DNA of 33,417 nucleotides from CAZIKB01 sp964539665 (GCA_964539665.1 CAZIKB010000069.1:1-33417), one strand, 5' to 3'. Counted from the first letter of the stretch, positions 6,977 to 15,986 are shown. The notes: generated by a model from the letters alone, not told the origin. Program-made: numbers and translations.

Positions 6977-9901
6977 ATGATTGTACCCTCTAATATCCAG
7001 GAACTGGTGGAGCTTTTCGGCAGAAACCTAAAAGATTACAAAAAGGGAAGATACAATGAAACCCAGGTTCGCATTGAATTCATAGATCCCCTTTTTAAGG
7101 CGTTAGGCTGGGATGTGGATAACAAGAAAGGCTTCTCCGAAGCTTATAAAGAAGTTGTACACGAAGACGCCATCAAAATCGGTGGCGCCACCAAAGCTCC
7201 TGACTATTCATTTCGGGTTGGCGGGATACGTAAATTTTTTCTGGAAGCTAAAAAACCTTCGGTGGACATTAAAGGCGACATACACCCAGCCTATCAACTG
7301 CGTCGCTATGCCTGGAGCGCTAAACTACCCCTCAGCATTCTGACTGACTTCGAAGAGCTGGCCGTTTACGACTGTCGAATTAAACCAGTGAAAACAGACA
7401 AAGCATCTACTGCGCGCGTACTTTACATGACCTACTCCGAATACCTGGATCGCTGGGACGAGCTGACAAACATCTTCTCAATTGATGCCATTCAGAAAGG
7501 TTATTTTGACAAATTTGTTGCAGAGAAAAAAGGCAAACGCGGCACCGCTGAAGTTGATGCGGTTTTTCTGCAGGAGATAGAACGCTGGCGTGAAATGCTG
7601 GCAAAAAATTTCGCCTTGCGCAATCCCAGGTTAAGTCAACGCGACCTCAACTTTGCTGTCCAGCGCACGATTGACCGCATTATTTTCCTGCGCATCTGCG
7701 AAGACCGCGGCATTGAAAGCTACGGGACGCTAATGGCGCTGCAAAACGGCGCCCGCATTTACCCGCGCATGTTCGAATTGTTTCACCGGGCAGATGAGCG
7801 TTACAACTCTGGACTGTTTCATTTCAAACAGGAAAAAGACCGTGCGGATGCCGGTCTGGATGAACTCACTCCTGAATTGACTCTTGACGACAAAATCCTG
7901 AAAGAGTTAATCAAAAACCTCTACTACCCCGACAGCCCATACGAATTCTCCGTCCTGCCAGCCGATATTCTGGGCCAGGTTTACGAGCAGTTTCTGGGTA
8001 AAGTCATCCGACTGACGCCTGCTCATCGCGCCATCGTGGAAACCAAGCCAGAAGTTCGTAAAGCCGGTGGTGTTTACTACACCCCCACTTACATCGTCGA
8101 TTATATCGTGAAGCAAACCGTGGGCAAACTGCTGGAAGGTAAAAAGCCCGGCCCGCACAGCCCGGTCAGCCAGCTTAAAATACTCGATCCAGCCTGCGGT
8201 TCCGGCTCTTTTCTCCTCGGCGCCTATCAGTATCTGCTGAATTGGCATCGCGACGAATACATAAAAGACGGCCCGGAAAAATGGACTAAAGGCCACAGCC
8301 CTCGTTTGTACCAGAACGACCGCGGCGACTGGAAACTCACCACCGATGAGCGTAAACGCATTCTGCTCGACAATATCTACGGCGTGGATATCGATCCGCA
8401 GGCCGTGGAAGTCACCAAGCTCTCTTTGCTGCTGAAGGTGCTGGAAGGCGAAAACGACCAGACTCTTTCGAATCAACTGGCCCTGTTCCACCAGCGCGCC
8501 CTGCCCGACCTGGTCAACAACATCAAATGCGGCAACTCCCTAATCGGTCCCGATTTTTACGACGGCAAACAAATGAGCCTGCTTGATGAGGAGGAGATGT
8601 ACCGCATTAATGTGTTCGACTGGCAGGCTGAATTTCCAGAAATCATGACCACGGGTGGATTTGATGCGGTGATTGGGAATCCGCCGTATGGATTTCATCA
8701 AATTCATTCAGATCTGGTGAAAGTGTATTTTAAACAGCACTTGGAATCTTCACAGGGTAGTTTCGAACATTATTTTTTATTTTATGAACAATCCCTAAAA
8801 CTTCTGAACAAAAATGGCCTTCACGGATTCATCGTACCCGTTACGTGGTTAATGATACCTTCTGCATTATCTTTAAGAAAATTTATCCTGAGTAATCATT
8901 CTATCCAGCAGATTTGTTGGTTACCTGAGTTTGTTTTTGTTAATGCAAAGGTTAATACTTTGATTTCTATTATTAAGAAATCGGAGGCTTCTAATGTCGC
9001 TGTTTTCATTTATGACAGCTTAGGGTTTCGCAATCCTCCAAAGGAAGCGAGATCTTACAGGCAAGGTCAATTCGTTGAGTCAGGATTTGACATAGGAATT
9101 TTTGGAAGCACTGTTGATAATGAAATCATTAAAAAGATCAAGTCAGTTTCTCAATCTTTGCAAGAGTTTGCCAGACCTTGTTCTGGTTACAATCCTTATG
9201 AAGTTGGAAAAGGACTGACACCTAAAGGTGGTCCACACACAAAAGAGACCATTACATCCAAGCCATACCACTCAATTAAGTATCTGGGTGATGAATGGAA
9301 ACCAGAAATTGTTGGACGCGATTTGGATCGATACTTTGTTAATGTCACTGGCAAACGATGGATAAAATATGGTCTTTGGTTGGCAGCTGCAAGAGATCCA
9401 GAAAATTTCAAAGGAAAAAGAATATTAGTTCAAGAAATAACTGGCGGCAAAGACAGGAGAATAGTTGCCGCATATTATGAAGGAGAACTATATCACAGCA
9501 GAGATGTGATTCCGATCAAAATTGAAAATGATGTTCCCGATCCACTTTACTTACTCGGCTTGATTAACTCGCGACTGATTACTTGGTTTCACTTAATAAA
9601 GAATCCAAAAGCGCAAAAAGGACTCTTTCCAAAAGTTTTGGTTTCAGATTTGAAGAAGCTACCCATCCGCCCCATTGACTTCTCCAACTCTACAGATATA
9701 GCCAGTCACGACCAGATCTTGGCCCTGGTCGAACGCATGCTGGATTTACACAAACAATTGGCTGCAGCCAAAACACCCCAGGCCAAAACCGTACTCCAGC
9801 GCCAGATAGACGCCACAGACAAACAGATCGATCAATTGGTTTATGAATTGTACGATTTAACCGAGAAGGAAATCAAAATTGTCGAGGAGAGTTTGAAATA
9901 A
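6977..9901 (+). CDS. Type IIG (Eco57I-like) restriction-modification enzyme
   Basis: This 974-residue single-chain enzyme has an N-terminal PD-(D/E)XK-type nuclease (P75-D76, then E90-x-K92). Next come a helical linker and a gamma-class N6-adenine methyltransferase domain with motif I DPACGSGSF at 404-412 and motif IV NPPYG at 568-572. A TaqI-type target-recognition region (about 575-895) and a C-terminal coiled segment follow. One polypeptide should both cut and methylate, using S-adenosylmethionine. No separate methylase or specificity subunit is adjacent. GAGG precedes the ATG. Base composition shifts inside the gene: sampled 60-base lines are about 53-57% GC at 7600-8460 and at 9721, but about 27-38% across about 8700-9650, which matches the target-recognition part. 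Confidence 0.92.
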   Translation: MIVPSNIQELVELFGRNLKDYKKGRYNETQVRIEFIDPLFKALGWDVDNKKGFSEAYKEVVHEDAIKIGGATKAPDYSFRVGGIRKFFLEAKKPSVDIKGDIHPAYQLRRYAWSAKLPLSILTDFEELAVYDCRIKPVKTDKASTARVLYMTYSEYLDRWDELTNIFSIDAIQKGYFDKFVAEKKGKRGTAEVDAVFLQEIERWREMLAKNFALRNPRLSQRDLNFAVQRTIDRIIFLRICEDRGIESYGTLMALQNGARIYPRMFELFHRADERYNSGLFHFKQEKDRADAGLDELTPELTLDDKILKELIKNLYYPDSPYEFSVLPADILGQVYEQFLGKVIRLTPAHRAIVETKPEVRKAGGVYYTPTYIVDYIVKQTVGKLLEGKKPGPHSPVSQLKILDPACGSGSFLLGAYQYLLNWHRDEYIKDGPEKWTKGHSPRLYQNDRGDWKLTTDERKRILLDNIYGVDIDPQAVEVTKLSLLLKVLEGENDQTLSNQLALFHQRALPDLVNNIKCGNSLIGPDFYDGKQMSLLDEEEMYRINVFDWQAEFPEIMTTGGFDAVIGNPPYGFHQIHSDLVKVYFKQHLESSQGSFEHYFLFYEQSLKLLNKNGLHGFIVPVTWLMIPSALSLRKFILSNHSIQQICWLPEFVFVNAKVNTLISIIKKSEASNVAVFIYDSLGFRNPPKEARSYRQGQFVESGFDIGIFGSTVDNEIIKKIKSVSQSLQEFARPCSGYNPYEVGKGLTPKGGPHTKETITSKPYHSIKYLGDEWKPEIVGRDLDRYFVNVTGKRWIKYGLWLAAARDPENFKGKRILVQEITGGKDRRIVAAYYEGELYHSRDVIPIKIENDVPDPLYLLGLINSRLITWFHLIKNPKAQKGLFPKVLVSDLKKLPIRPIDFSNSTDIASHDQILALVERMLDLHKQLAAAKTPQAKTVLQRQIDATDKQIDQLVYELYDLTEKEIKIVEESLK

Positions 9902-10008
9902 CAACCCCCTAACCCCCTTTACTAAGGAGGAATTATAATTGTAAGTCCCCAATAAAAAAGGGGGAAATAGTTAAGTCCCACTTAAAAAAGGGGGATTTAG
10001 GGGGTTGT
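9901..10008. repeat. C-rich inverted-repeat element, left of the DUF559 gene
   Basis: The left arm (9901-9926) begins ACAACCCCCTAACCCCC. The right arm (9981-10008) is its near reverse complement, ending GGGGGATTTAGGGGGTTGT. A further internal run of G follows an A-tract (about 9952-9964), so the element contains nested palindromes. A shorter relative lies at 10450-10484 on the other side of the DUF559 gene. It starts at the last base of the R-M stop codon and may act as a transcript-end hairpin. Confidence 0.75.
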
Positions 10009-10038
10009 CAAAACCATTTGTAAAAACCAGGATTAACC

Positions 10039-10412
10039 ATGAAAATCTACTACAATCCAAAACTAAAAAAACTGGCCAGAGAACTCCGCAATAACAGCAC
10101 CCTGGCAGAAGTCCTGCTCTGGAATCAACTGAAAGCCCGAAAAATGAAAGGCTGCCAGTTCATGCGCCAAAAACCCATCGGCCACTACATCTTCAATTTC
10201 TTCTGCAGCAAGTTGAAATTAGTCATCGAAATTGATGGGCAAAGCATGATGACAAAATGGAAAACGACCAAATCAGGCAAAAAAATCTGTAAGTCTTGGG
10301 ATTGTCATTTCTGCGGTTTTACGACTGGGATGTGAAAAAGAACATGAACGGTGTGCTGCACACAATAGAGAATTGGATTGAGGAATTTGAAAAACAGAAG
10401 TCTAACTTTTAA
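10039..10412 (+). pseudogene. DUF559 (Vsr-fold) endonuclease gene, frameshifted and interrupted
   Basis: The first 69 codons read as a DUF559 protein, ending in the conserved nuclease stretch LVIEIDGQS. After codon 69 (10243-10245) a single base is missing. Shifting frame restores HDDKMENDQIRQKNL, then a TAA at 10290-10292 where Glu is usual, then VLGLSFLRFYDWDVKKN and an acidic C-terminal helix to TAA 10410-10412. The 374-bp length is one base short of 125 codons, consistent with a one-base deletion. DUF559 proteins resemble very-short-patch-repair nucleases; their role is unclear. AGGA precedes the ATG. The intact product cannot be made. Confidence 0.88.
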
Positions 10413-10449
10413 CCTTTTGGTTAGAATAGGTTCTTCATAATTACAAATT

Positions 10450-10484
10450 ACAACCCCCTGGCCCCCTTTTTTAAGGGGGAATTT
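10450..10484. repeat. C-rich hairpin, right of the DUF559 gene
   Basis: The sequence begins ACAACCCCCTGGCCCCC, almost the same as the left arm at 9901. It then folds back as CCCCCTT, a TTTT loop and AAGGGGG (about 10462-10478). It is a shortened form of the 9901-10008 element in the same orientation, so the DUF559 gene sits between direct copies of one repeat. Confidence 0.7.
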
Positions 10485-10573
10485 GTTTTGTACTTTTAAT
10501 ATAAAGCTGATAAGTGACTCAGTTATCAGACGTCTTTGGCTTGGAGCAAACAGCATAACTGTTTTTTATGGAG

Positions 10574-10595
10574 TGATCTACCTTTTGGTAGATCA
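10574..10595. repeat. Perfect 9-bp stem hairpin in a gene-free gap
   Basis: TGATCTACC, a TTTT loop and GGTAGATCA form a perfect hairpin. It is not followed by a T-run, so termination is uncertain. It lies in the 355-bp gap 10413-10767, whose only other visible structures are the C-rich hairpin at 10450-10484 and a loose CAGTTAT/ATAACTG pair (10520-10526 and 10555-10561) followed by six T. A short reading frame across this hairpin looks accidental. Confidence 0.45.
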
Positions 10596-10767
10596 TTATC
10601 CACAAGGTTTACTATCGCAGCATTATTTATTTATCTCACTTTTACCTCGTTTATTGTCGCTCGGGAAGTTTAATCCTTGACATATTTATATTTTATATTT
10701 ATTATTTCCTGTTAGTTATTCAAAGCTACACTACTACTAAAATCATTCAAATGAGGAGAGGTAAATC

Positions 10768-12957
10768 ATGCTGCGAAAAAGCTGTTTAGTTACTTGTTCT
10801 GTAATTTTAATCGTCAGTCTTAATCAGGCACCGGCCCAGAATTCACAGATGCTGGGATTTACACGTGTCTCCGCGGAAAAACAACTTCAATTGGAAAAAC
10901 AGATTTTCGGCAAACCTTCCGGGGAACGCATGTTCGTCTATCACAAAGCCATGACCGCCGAGCCGCACCATGCTGGAACCGAGGCGAACGTTCGAACCGC
11001 TGAGTATTTTGCTGAGAGGTTAAAAGAATTTGGCCTGGATGAAGTCAGAATGTTTCATTACGAAGCCTTGCTGCCACGGCCTCTTACCAGAGTTATTGAG
11101 CTGCTGGAACCAGAAAAATACACTCTCAAATTAAAAGAAACAGCTTTCCCTGAAGACCCGGATTCAGGAAAAGATGGAGTGTTGCCAACTTTTAACGCCT
11201 ATTCTGCCGATGGCGATGTTACGGCTGAGGTCGTTTATGTAAATTACGGCATTCCGGCAGATTATCATGTGTTGGATTCATTGGGCATTTCTGTCGCCGG
11301 AAAAATTGTCCTGGCTCGATATGGAAAAAGCTGGCGCGGTATTAAGCCCAGACTGGCAGCAGAGAAAGGTGCCGTTGGCTGCTTAATCTATTCCGATCCT
11401 GCCGACGACGGCTACGTAAAAGGCGATGTCATTCCAAAGGGCAAGTGGCGGCCGTGGCAGGGCGTGCAGCGAGGTTCTGTGATGGACATGCCAACTTATC
11501 CGGGCGATCCACAGACGCCCATGCGACCAGCCAAAAAAGGAACAGAGCGAATTCCTCTATCAGAAGTAACAACTTTGCAGAAGATTCCTGTTCAGCCCAT
11601 TTCTTACGAGGACGCCCTGCCAATTTTGCGAAACCTCGAAGGCAAAGTTGTTCCGGAAAACTGGCGAGGCGGACTGCCGGTCACCTATCATCATGGCCCG
11701 GGACCCGCAATAGTACACATAAATTTGAAATTCGATTGGTCAGTACGTCCGATAGTCAACGTAATCGGCTATTTGCGCGGCACTGAAGAACCAGACAAAA
11801 TTATAATGGCAGGCGGTCATCGCGACGCCTGGGGTTTTGGCGGCCGCGATCCCATTAGCGGTACTGTGTCCCTGCTGGAATCTGCACGGGTGTTAGCTGA
11901 TATGGCAAAGCACGGCTTCCGGCCTAAAAGAACAATCGCCTTCGCAAGCTGGGATGCAGAAGAGTACGGTTTAATAGGTTCCACAGAATATGGTGAAGAA
12001 TACAGCAAGCAGCTTCAAGAAAATTTGGTGGTTTATCTAAATCGGGAGAGCTATACGGCTGGAAATTTTAGCGCGGGCGGTGTGCATTCATTGCAACCAT
12101 TCATCAACGAAATAACCCGGGCGGTTCATGTGCCGGGAGATTCCGTCACAATTTACGATACCTGGAGCAAGAACAGCGGTGAAAAAAGATTGGTCGAGTC
12201 AGGTGGGCAAAAAAATGTGCGGCTCAGCGCCTTAGGCTCAGGGAGTGATTACACGGTGTTTTTAGATCATCTCGGCATCCCTGCCATCAATATGGGTTTT
12301 AGTTCAGGTAATGGCATCTATCATTCCCGTTATGACACTCACTGGTTTTTTACTACCAATGGTGATCCCGGGTTTGTTTTTGGTGAAAAGCTGGCTGAAC
12401 TGGTGGCGCTTTTTCTCATACGACTGGCCAATGCAGATATTCTACCTTTTAACTACGCAAGCACGGCCGAGACCATAAATCGCTATTTGGATGAACTGCA
12501 AAAGGAATTGGAAAAACGGAATTTACAGAAAGAAATTAATCTCTCGGATATTCGAAAGATGAATACAGAATTGTCAGCAACAGCTACCGTCGTAAATCGT
12601 GAAATCCAGCGCATTTACAAGTTAAACCAAGCCGATGCAAAACGTCATCGTGAAAAAATACAGCAGCTCAATAATTTACTTCTATCTGCGGAGCAAGCCT
12701 TTCTCTATTCAGAAGGATTGCCTGGGCGTCCCTGGTACCGGCACCAACTTTACGCGCCGGGATTCTATACGGGGTACGGCGTGAAAACATTGCCTGGCGT
12801 ACGCGAAGCTATTGAAAAACAAGATGTTCAGGAAACGCGGGAAATGAGCAAAGTTTTGGTCACCACTCTTGAGCGGGTACACCGAACTTTGCTGTATTCG
12901 ATAATCGTTGCAGCATCAATCACTGATTCGCAAGCGCCACAAACACAGAAATATTGA
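10768..12957 (+). CDS. Secreted M28B metallopeptidase, glutamate carboxypeptidase II-like
   Basis: This 729-residue protein has a signal peptide (about 1-23, ending PAQ). It has an M28 catalytic domain split by a protease-associated domain (about 150-270), and a C-terminal transferrin-receptor-type dimerisation helix region (about 590-720). The co-catalytic zinc site aligns with human GCPII at identical spacing: H351, D361, catalytic E398, ligand E399 and H519. The ligand that is D453 in GCPII is Glu here (E427, in YLNRESYTAGN). The Glu may matter for specificity or metal geometry. It probably trims peptides in the periplasm or outside the cell. GAGG precedes the ATG. It appears to be transcribed alone. 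Confidence 0.92.
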   Translation: MLRKSCLVTCSVILIVSLNQAPAQNSQMLGFTRVSAEKQLQLEKQIFGKPSGERMFVYHKAMTAEPHHAGTEANVRTAEYFAERLKEFGLDEVRMFHYEALLPRPLTRVIELLEPEKYTLKLKETAFPEDPDSGKDGVLPTFNAYSADGDVTAEVVYVNYGIPADYHVLDSLGISVAGKIVLARYGKSWRGIKPRLAAEKGAVGCLIYSDPADDGYVKGDVIPKGKWRPWQGVQRGSVMDMPTYPGDPQTPMRPAKKGTERIPLSEVTTLQKIPVQPISYEDALPILRNLEGKVVPENWRGGLPVTYHHGPGPAIVHINLKFDWSVRPIVNVIGYLRGTEEPDKIIMAGGHRDAWGFGGRDPISGTVSLLESARVLADMAKHGFRPKRTIAFASWDAEEYGLIGSTEYGEEYSKQLQENLVVYLNRESYTAGNFSAGGVHSLQPFINEITRAVHVPGDSVTIYDTWSKNSGEKRLVESGGQKNVRLSALGSGSDYTVFLDHLGIPAINMGFSSGNGIYHSRYDTHWFFTTNGDPGFVFGEKLAELVALFLIRLANADILPFNYASTAETINRYLDELQKELEKRNLQKEINLSDIRKMNTELSATATVVNREIQRIYKLNQADAKRHREKIQQLNNLLLSAEQAFLYSEGLPGRPWYRHQLYAPGFYTGYGVKTLPGVREAIEKQDVQETREMSKVLVTTLERVHRTLLYSIIVAASITDSQAPQTQKY

Positions 12958-13018
12958 TTTAGGATTCAAAGCAAGCCCTGTAAATTTTGGGGACGCTCAA
13001 AAAGTCGCACCAGACGCC

Positions 13019-13102
13019 TGTCGTTGCGAGGCGTTTTTAGCGAAGCAATCTTCGGCCTGACTAAATGTGAGATTGCTTCGCTGAGAAACGCACGCAATGA
13101 CA
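13019..13102. repeat. Inverted repeat of the GTCATTGCGAGG...GAAGCAATCT type
   Basis: The left arm (13019-13051) and right arm (13070-13102) are 33 bases each, match at about 26 of 33 positions as reverse complements, and share a perfect AGCGAAGCAATCT core around an 18-base centre. I recognise this as a form of a short palindromic intergenic repeat seen in many unrelated bacterial genomes. It lies between the M28 peptidase and a small membrane-protein gene and may form a hairpin in the transcript. Confidence 0.75.
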
Positions 13103-13137
13103 TGGTGGACTTTTGGGACAGTTCCAGGATATAAATC

Positions 13138-13575
13138 ATGAGGTCAGGTTTTATGCGAATAAAACATATCGGCTTACACAGTTTTGTATTAGCCATTGTT
13201 AATTTTGCTTCAGTCATTGCGGGTTTTGGAATCTATCATCTTTTTAGACCAATAAATCAGATTTCATTACAAGCTCCTGTTGCCGCGCTTATATGCATAT
13301 TTATATTTGTTATTTGGAGCGTGTTCATCCAGAATATTTTATCTAAAGGATTGTCGTTGAAAGGTATTAGTGAATTTCTTGGAGTGTATGTTGCGTCTCT
13401 GTTGTGGGCGCCTGCTCTCTTTGTCCCAATTCATTATTTGTCGCAAGGATATTTAACATCTTATGACAATTTACTGGCAGGTTGGCTTTTTCAATTACCT
13501 GTTAATCTGCTGGCTGTTCTGACAGTTTTCAAAATCAACAAATTGTCGCACGCAAATGAAGAAATTGCCAAATAA
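13138..13575 (+). CDS. Small membrane protein of unknown function
   Basis: This 145-residue protein has about four predicted membrane helices (near 14-36, 47-65, 82-104 and 115-132) and a short basic, hydrophilic C-terminus. No catalytic motif or family is recognised. AGGA lies about 9 bases before ATG 13138; an internal ATG at 13153 also has an AGG-rich leader, so the start could be five codons later. It lies 66 bp before the DUF5916 gene in the same direction, which allows cotranscription, but nothing links the functions. Confidence 0.65.
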   Translation: MRSGFMRIKHIGLHSFVLAIVNFASVIAGFGIYHLFRPINQISLQAPVAALICIFIFVIWSVFIQNILSKGLSLKGISEFLGVYVASLLWAPALFVPIHYLSQGYLTSYDNLLAGWLFQLPVNLLAVLTVFKINKLSHANEEIAK

Positions 13576-13641
13576 TTTAAAGTCTTGATTTCTGAATTCG
13601 GACTAAATTAAAAATCAATTAAAAAGGAGATATTTTTTACA

Positions 13642-15642
13642 ATGGTAGCTATAATCCTCTTTACTGCTCTGACAATGACAGCAAATCCGCTATTTGAACT
13701 AAAAGGAATTCAGACGTCTTCTCCGCCGGTGATCGATGGGTCAATCGAAGAGGAAGCGTGGCAGGATGCAGCAATTGCCGACAACTTCATTCAGTACGAG
13801 CCACGCCACGGCGAACTTTCTGCAGCAAAAACTGAGGCCCTGGTGCTGTATGACTCCCGTCACCTGTATGTGGCGTACCGCGTTTGGGACTCTGAGCCGC
13901 CAACCGCGCAGCTAACCAGACGCGACGCTGACTTATTAAATGACGATTCGGTAGTTCTGTTGCTCGATACTCACAATGACCAGCAATCAGCATATTATTT
14001 CATAACAAATATCCTGGGTACTCAGACCGACGGTCGGGTGGTTAATGATGGTCGAACCGTAGACGCTACATGGGATGCACCGTGGCAGTCTGCTGCACTT
14101 CGAACTGAATTTGGTTGGACTGTGGAAATGAGGATTCCCCTGACTTCCATCAAATATACTGCCGGTGAAGAAATTACCTGGGGAGTCAACTTTGGGCGGA
14201 GCAGACGCCGTACCCTGGAAGTGAGTTTCTGGGCTGGTCCGCTCGATAACCGATTCCGGGTCTCGCAAGCTGGCTCGATAGTAGGTCTTGACATCCCAGC
14301 ACCAGTGCGTCGTCATCAAATCATCCCTTTTGGGCTCTCCCACCTTCAGGAGGATTCACCTAACGAATGGGACGTCGGAGTCGACATTCGCTACGCCCTC
14401 ACGCCCGAGCTGTCTGCGTATGCTACCATCAACCCGGATTTCGCTACTATCGAAGCCGACCAGGAAGAAATCAACCTGACACGCTTTGAGGTTAGTTTGC
14501 CCGAGAAACGCCCGTTTTTTCTCGAAGGTAATGAACTGTTTAGACAACGCATCAGGACCTTTTACTCGCGTCGAATTCCGGATATCACGGCTGGCGGAAA
14601 GATACTGGGCAAACAAGGCGCATGGACTTTTGCAGGAATTGCTGCGCGATCAAAGCCAATAGCCGATTCATTGACCGCGAACTACATGGTGGCTCGTGCT
14701 CAGCGAGACGTCTTCGGTTCCTCAAATATAGCTGTCACAGTTTCGAATCGTTACTTGAAAGGTGAAAACCAGGGTTCTGGAAGTCTTGACGCAACTCTGT
14801 TTTTCACCAAATCCTTTGGAATGACTACCCAGTTGGTTAAAAGTTTCGGACCATTTAGCACAGGCACATGGGCGTACTTCATCCGTCCATCTTATGATTC
14901 ACCCACCGGCCATTTTCACGTCAGATACACACATCTGGGCGACCGTTTCAAAGATAACGCCAACGTAATTGGTTTTATTCGGGACGACAACCGACGAGAG
15001 TTGGATTCGGCAATTAACAAGACTATCTGGGTCCGCAGTGGCTTAATCGAACGAGCTGAATACGATTCAAATTACAACATCTATTGGGGCCAGACAGATA
15101 CCCTGCGGAGCTGGCAGATCGACCAGTCTCTGGAATTCGAATTGCGCAATCGACTGACTGTTGAGGTATCACACAGGGAAGAGTTCAAAAGATACGAAAA
15201 GGATTACCGAAACCGCAAAACGGATTTCGAAATCGGCTACAATACTCGTGAATTCCAGTCAGCCCAGGTTGGATACAGCTTCGGCAGGAATTTCGATGCT
15301 GACTTTCACCTCTGGACAGTGGAGGCAGGATGTAAAGTAACATCGGGCCTTTCACTCGAGTACGAGCTGGAGCGGTTAAATCTGAATCCGGATCCTGAAC
15401 AGGAAAGCACCTGGATTCACGTATTAACAGCCAACCAGTTTTTTACCAAGGATTTATTTTTGCGTATGTTTTTTCAGACCAATTCAACAATCGACCGAAA
15501 GAACTTGCAAGCTGTGTTTGTATACCGGTACAAGCCTCCTTTTGGCACGATTCAGGTAGCATTTCAACGTGGCACAGCGGAATTTGGCCAACGCTCTAAA
15601 CAAGGAAATACTCTTTTCCTGAAAGTAACCGGTGTGTTTTAG
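13642..15642 (+). CDS. CBM9-like plus DUF5916 outer-membrane protein
   Basis: This 666-residue protein has a short hydrophobic N-terminus (about 1-14, likely export signal). A carbohydrate-binding family 9-like beta-sandwich follows (about 25-215, with PPVIDGSIEEEAWQDA and YDSRHLYVAYRVWD). A DUF5916 region then contains NPDFATIEADQEEINLTRFE and PEKRPFFLEGNELF, followed by a predicted beta-barrel that ends in Phe, the usual outer-membrane C-terminal signal. GGAG precedes the ATG. The CBM9 part may bind sugar or cell-wall material, but its ligand is unknown. The gene ends with TAG then TAA in tandem, evidence that TAG is read as stop in this organism. No other gene follows in this direction. 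Confidence 0.88.
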   Translation: MVAIILFTALTMTANPLFELKGIQTSSPPVIDGSIEEEAWQDAAIADNFIQYEPRHGELSAAKTEALVLYDSRHLYVAYRVWDSEPPTAQLTRRDADLLNDDSVVLLLDTHNDQQSAYYFITNILGTQTDGRVVNDGRTVDATWDAPWQSAALRTEFGWTVEMRIPLTSIKYTAGEEITWGVNFGRSRRRTLEVSFWAGPLDNRFRVSQAGSIVGLDIPAPVRRHQIIPFGLSHLQEDSPNEWDVGVDIRYALTPELSAYATINPDFATIEADQEEINLTRFEVSLPEKRPFFLEGNELFRQRIRTFYSRRIPDITAGGKILGKQGAWTFAGIAARSKPIADSLTANYMVARAQRDVFGSSNIAVTVSNRYLKGENQGSGSLDATLFFTKSFGMTTQLVKSFGPFSTGTWAYFIRPSYDSPTGHFHVRYTHLGDRFKDNANVIGFIRDDNRRELDSAINKTIWVRSGLIERAEYDSNYNIYWGQTDTLRSWQIDQSLEFELRNRLTVEVSHREEFKRYEKDYRNRKTDFEIGYNTREFQSAQVGYSFGRNFDADFHLWTVEAGCKVTSGLSLEYELERLNLNPDPEQESTWIHVLTANQFFTKDLFLRMFFQTNSTIDRKNLQAVFVYRYKPPFGTIQVAFQRGTAEFGQRSKQGNTLFLKVTGVF

Positions 15643-15678
15643 TAATTAATGGTCACTAACGAAGGAGAACAGAAAATC

Positions 15679-15829
15679 ATGCAACCTGATTTATGGACAT
15701 TGTACCGAAGACACTATGCCATATAATCGCGACTTAGAAGATCAAACCATGCCGAATACGCAACGGATTTTTGAGGCGGCAATAAAAATTGATAAATTAG
15801 AAGAATACTGTTTTTATAGCAACATTTGA
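15679..15829 (+). other. Probable gene remnant after the DUF5916 gene
   Basis: A clear GGAG precedes ATG 15679, but the frame (MQPDLWTLYRRHYAI) stops after 15 codons. Another ATG at 15716 opens 37 codons in a different frame without a ribosome site. The start loosely resembles TPP-dependent dehydrogenase E1-alpha subunits, but too little remains to say. The 472-bp convergent zone 15643-16114 holds this, the ABC ATPase remnant and nothing else that I can identify. Confidence 0.3.
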
Positions 15830-15833
15830 AAAA

Positions 15834-15986
15834 ATGTCAAACAATCCAGTAATCAAAGTAGAACAGTTAACAAAATATTACGGTCAAACGTTGGGTGTCC
15901 AAAAAATTAGTTTTGCCGTCAATAAGGGTGAAATATTTGGTTTTTTCGATCCCTCTGAGCGGGGGAGAAATCTGTATCTGCAATAA
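15834..15986 (+). pseudogene. Remnant of an ABC transporter ATPase
   Basis: The 50-residue reading frame begins like a normal ABC ATPase: a strand with VEQLTKYYG, then a few residues and FAVNKGEIFGF. The Walker A that should follow (usually GFLGPNGAGKTT) is degraded to GFFDPSERGRNL, with the Gly-Lys-Thr lost, and a stop comes seven residues later. No Walker B, signature or later motif is found downstream. It cannot bind ATP and is a 5' gene fragment. It lies at the convergence point between plus-strand and minus-strand genes, a common place for debris. Confidence 0.8.

Noticed and set aside
7907..8491. A 194-codon minus-strand open frame
   Set aside because: It lies antisense to the conserved methylase core of the R-M gene and matches no family I know; it is a shadow of GC-rich coding DNA.
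10483..10680. A 65-codon plus-strand frame in the gap before the M28 gene
   Set aside because: No ribosome site, it crosses a perfect hairpin and has no recognisable sequence.
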